From assembly GCA_011523315.1 (NCBI GenBank), contig WTHE01000400.1, positions 1-6,874 of the forward strand: DNA of 6,874 bases, written 5' to 3'. Source of the DNA: Candidatus Binatota bacterium. Its GTDB lineage: Bacteria > Desulfobacterota > Binatia > Bin18. This document shows, piece after piece, positions 5,741 to 6,874 of this stretch (position 1 is the stretch's first letter; each line of letters opens with the position of its first letter). The position numbers and the translations under genes were made by a program. The notes below the pieces were generated by a model. That model was not told the origin of the DNA. It saw only the letters and a program-made list of their open reading frames with translations, and made no database searches.

Positions 5741-6131
5741 TCAAGCGGCCTTCTCTCGGCACGCTTCCAGCAGCTGCTTACCGCGCCGCAGATAATTCTC
5801 CGTATCCACAGTGCATAGCGCTACGTAACACACCTTCCCTCCGGCAAACAGACCGAATCCTGACTGGCTCCCGGTTCGGGTTCACCTGGAGGGCACGCTT
5901 GGCGTTCTCGCGCTGCAACGCCTCCTTGCTGGTATGGGACACACGGGAATGCCGAATAGCGGCTCAGCGTCTCGGGGGGCAGTAAATCGGCATCTTCCAG
6001 TTCTCAAATAGGCCGCCGCGTGAGCGCCTCGGCAAAGAGGGAGAACTCTGCCCGGTCGCGGCGATCTGTTCAGCCCGAGCTGTCAAGCGTTCCTTGACAG
6101 CCGACCGTGCCTCGAACTCTCTCTCAGGCAT
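5741..6131 (-). pseudogene. Decayed gene, unidentified, reading spread over three frames
   Basis: On the minus strand, protein-like pieces follow one another in different frames. ATG 6131 (AAGGAG 10 nt upstream) opens MPEREFEARSAVKERLTARA. A second frame then gives RAEFSLFAEALTRRPI, a TGA, and ELEDADLLPPETLSRYSAFP. A third gives VSHTSKEALQRENAKRALQV, and a last one SQSGFGLFAGGKVCYVALCT, continuing VDTENYLRRGKQLLEACREK to a TGA at 5741-5743. Joined, they would be about 125-130 residues with little gap or overlap, which chance would rarely give. At least three frameshifts and one stop are needed, so it is not functional as read. I do not recognise the family. Confidence 0.5.
6079..6101. repeat. 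9-bp inverted repeat inside the decayed gene
   Basis: GCTGTCAAG (6079-6087) and CTTGACAGC (6093-6101) are exact reverse complements around CGTTC. It falls in the piece of the decayed gene reading AVKERLTA. There is no T-tract, so it is not a terminator. It may be coincidental. Confidence 0.5.
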
Positions 6132-6237
6132 CAATACCCAGCTCCTTGAGAATCCTCCCGCAGCCATACGGACTTTGCCGTCGTGGGTCGGGGACTTCTT
6201 TCGACCGGGTTCATAGTCAATCGGCGACGGAGTGGCG
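6124..6237 (-). pseudogene. Remnant of a second gene, C-terminal end only
   Basis: A minus-strand frame reads EVPDPRRQSPYGCGRILKEL and ends GIDA with TGA at 6124-6126. Its stop overlaps the ATG at 6129-6131 of the decayed gene downstream (ATGCCTGA), the layout of a coupled gene pair. Upstream, a one-frame shift continues as PSPIDYEPGR, while the original frame meets a TGA. No start can be placed, and the reading fades near the repeat at about 6240. Family unknown. Confidence 0.35.
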
Positions 6238-6240
6238 CAG

Positions 6241-6290
6241 TCCCGTAGGTCAGGTTAGCCGTAGGCGTAAGCCGACGCCTCCCGTCGCGC
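6241..6290. repeat. Imperfect palindrome resembling a dispersed TTAG/TAA intergenic repeat
   Basis: The plus-strand stretch GTAGGTCAGGTTAGCCGTAG followed by GCGTAAGCCGACGCC has paired GTC/GAC and TTA/TAA arms with mismatches. From memory it resembles the widely seen small repeats of the form GTNGGTTAG...TAACCCAC, here degraded. No second copy is in this window, so repeat status is inferred. Confidence 0.3.
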
Positions 6291-6340
6291 CCCGTCTGAT
6301 GACGCTCCGCGTATCCGACCTGCGCCCGTCGCCCTTCCTC

Positions 6341-6367
6341 ACTTTTGCCTTCTACTTTCTGCCTTCA
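6341..6367. repeat. Imperfect pyrimidine-rich tandem repeat
   Basis: ACTTTTGCCTTCT (6341-6353) is followed at once by ACTTTCTGCCTTCA (6354-6367), two near copies in a C/T-rich tract. This looks like a short slippage repeat in non-coding DNA. The surrounding 6291-6461 shows no gene on either strand. Confidence 0.4.
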
Positions 6368-6461
6368 TGCCGCCGACGCCTCATTCAACCCGTCAATAAC
6401 GCTGTCTACAATCGTAGTTTAACCGGATGTTAATCGCGTGTTGACCAGGACAGTCTTTTCG

Positions 6462-6874
6462 TCAGCCCACCCGGGCCAACTCCAGGCGTCCGGCCCAGCG
6501 GTCCTCCAGGATCGCCCGCATCCGACGCGAGGCCGGCGAGCGCAACTCGGGGTCTTTGGCCAGCCAGGCCTGGGCTTCCTGGCGGGCGGCTTCCAGGATG
6601 CGGCTGTCACGGACGATATTGGCCACCCGGAAATCGGGCAGGCCGGACTGGCGGGTGCCGAGAAATTCGCCGGGCCCCCGCAAGGCCAGGTCGGCCTCGG
6701 CGATCCGAAAGCCGTCGTTGGAGTCAGCCATGACCTGGAGACGCCGCAGGGCTTCGTCGGCCGGGGTGTACTGGGCCAACAGCAGACACACCGACGCGGC
6801 CTGCCCACGGCCGACCCGGCCGCGCAGCTGGTGGAGCTGCGACAGGCCGAAGCGCTCGGCGTGCTCAATCAGCA
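6462..6874 (-). CDS. recG: ATP-dependent DNA helicase RecG, C-terminal 136 residues (start beyond the window)
   Basis: RecG remodels stalled replication forks and branched DNA. Only the end of helicase domain 2 and the C-terminal region are present. The visible protein begins LIEHAERFGLSQLHQLRGRV; QLRGRVGRG at 15-23 is helicase motif VI (Q-x-x-G-R-x-G-R), with the arginine-finger arginines. ALRRLQVMADSNDGFRIAEA and then DLALRGPGEFLGTRQSGLPDF are the hallmark RecG segments, followed by a helical tail rich in Ala and Arg. The frame is open to the window edge and ends at TGA 6462-6464. No terminator hairpin with a T-tract is visible after it. UvrB- or Mfd-type helicases share motif VI but not the GEFLGTRQSGLP segment, so RecG is a firm call. 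Confidence 0.95.
   Translation of the reverse strand, partial: LIEHAERFGLSQLHQLRGRVGRGQAASVCLLLAQYTPADEALRRLQVMADSNDGFRIAEADLALRGPGEFLGTRQSGLPDFRVANIVRDSRILEAARQEAQAWLAKDPELRSPASRRMRAILEDRWAGRLELARVG

Noticed and set aside
1..6874. CRISPR array, tRNA, rRNA or intact insertion sequence.
   Set aside because: No regularly spaced direct repeats, cloverleaf-like segment, rRNA stretch or transposase pattern was seen.

Overview
The window is GC-rich (about 60% by eye) and comes from a Gram-negative bacterium: it carries a TonB/ExbB/ExbD energy-transduction operon and exported proteins with Sec signal peptides. All recognisable genes lie on the minus strand. The taxon cannot be fixed. The matrixin C-terminal domain and its exported partner recall, from memory only, proteins of Tectomicrobia/'Entotheonella'-like or deltaproteobacterial lineages.

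From the high-coordinate end, in transcription order: (1) 6462-6874 is the C-terminal end of recG, cut by the window edge. (2) 5741-6461 has no intact gene. It holds a short palindrome-like repeat, an imperfect pyrimidine-rich repeat, and what I read as two decayed, once-overlapping small genes whose reading moves between frames. (3) A perfect 14-bp inverted repeat (5706-5737) sits just before the ribosome binding site of a two-gene unit: an exported protein of unknown function (5089-5682), overlapping by 8 bp a secreted matrixin-type zinc metalloprotease with an extra C-terminal domain (4041-5096). (4) 3303-4040 is mostly non-coding or uncertain. It has a Cys-containing ORF in frame with the protease stop, a weak plus-strand mini-ORF, and a nested inverted repeat followed by a T-tract. 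(5) 1-3302 is a tightly packed operon: DUF3450 protein, TtpC-like large MotA/TolQ/ExbB protein, ExbB, ExbD and the N-terminus of TonB.

Block 5 matches the 'TonB2' layout known from Vibrio, Shewanella and relatives. ExbB/ExbD form a proton channel, TonB carries the energy to outer-membrane receptors, and the TtpC-like and DUF3450 proteins are accessory parts with periplasmic coiled coils. Genes overlap or are separated by at most 26 bp, two use GTG starts, and each has a visible Shine-Dalgarno, so translational coupling is likely. No TonB-dependent receptor lies in the window.

The least explained parts are the exported protein/matrixin pair with its leader hairpin, the decayed bicistron after recG, and the 3303-4040 spacer. 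I see no CRISPR array, tRNA, rRNA or intact mobile element.
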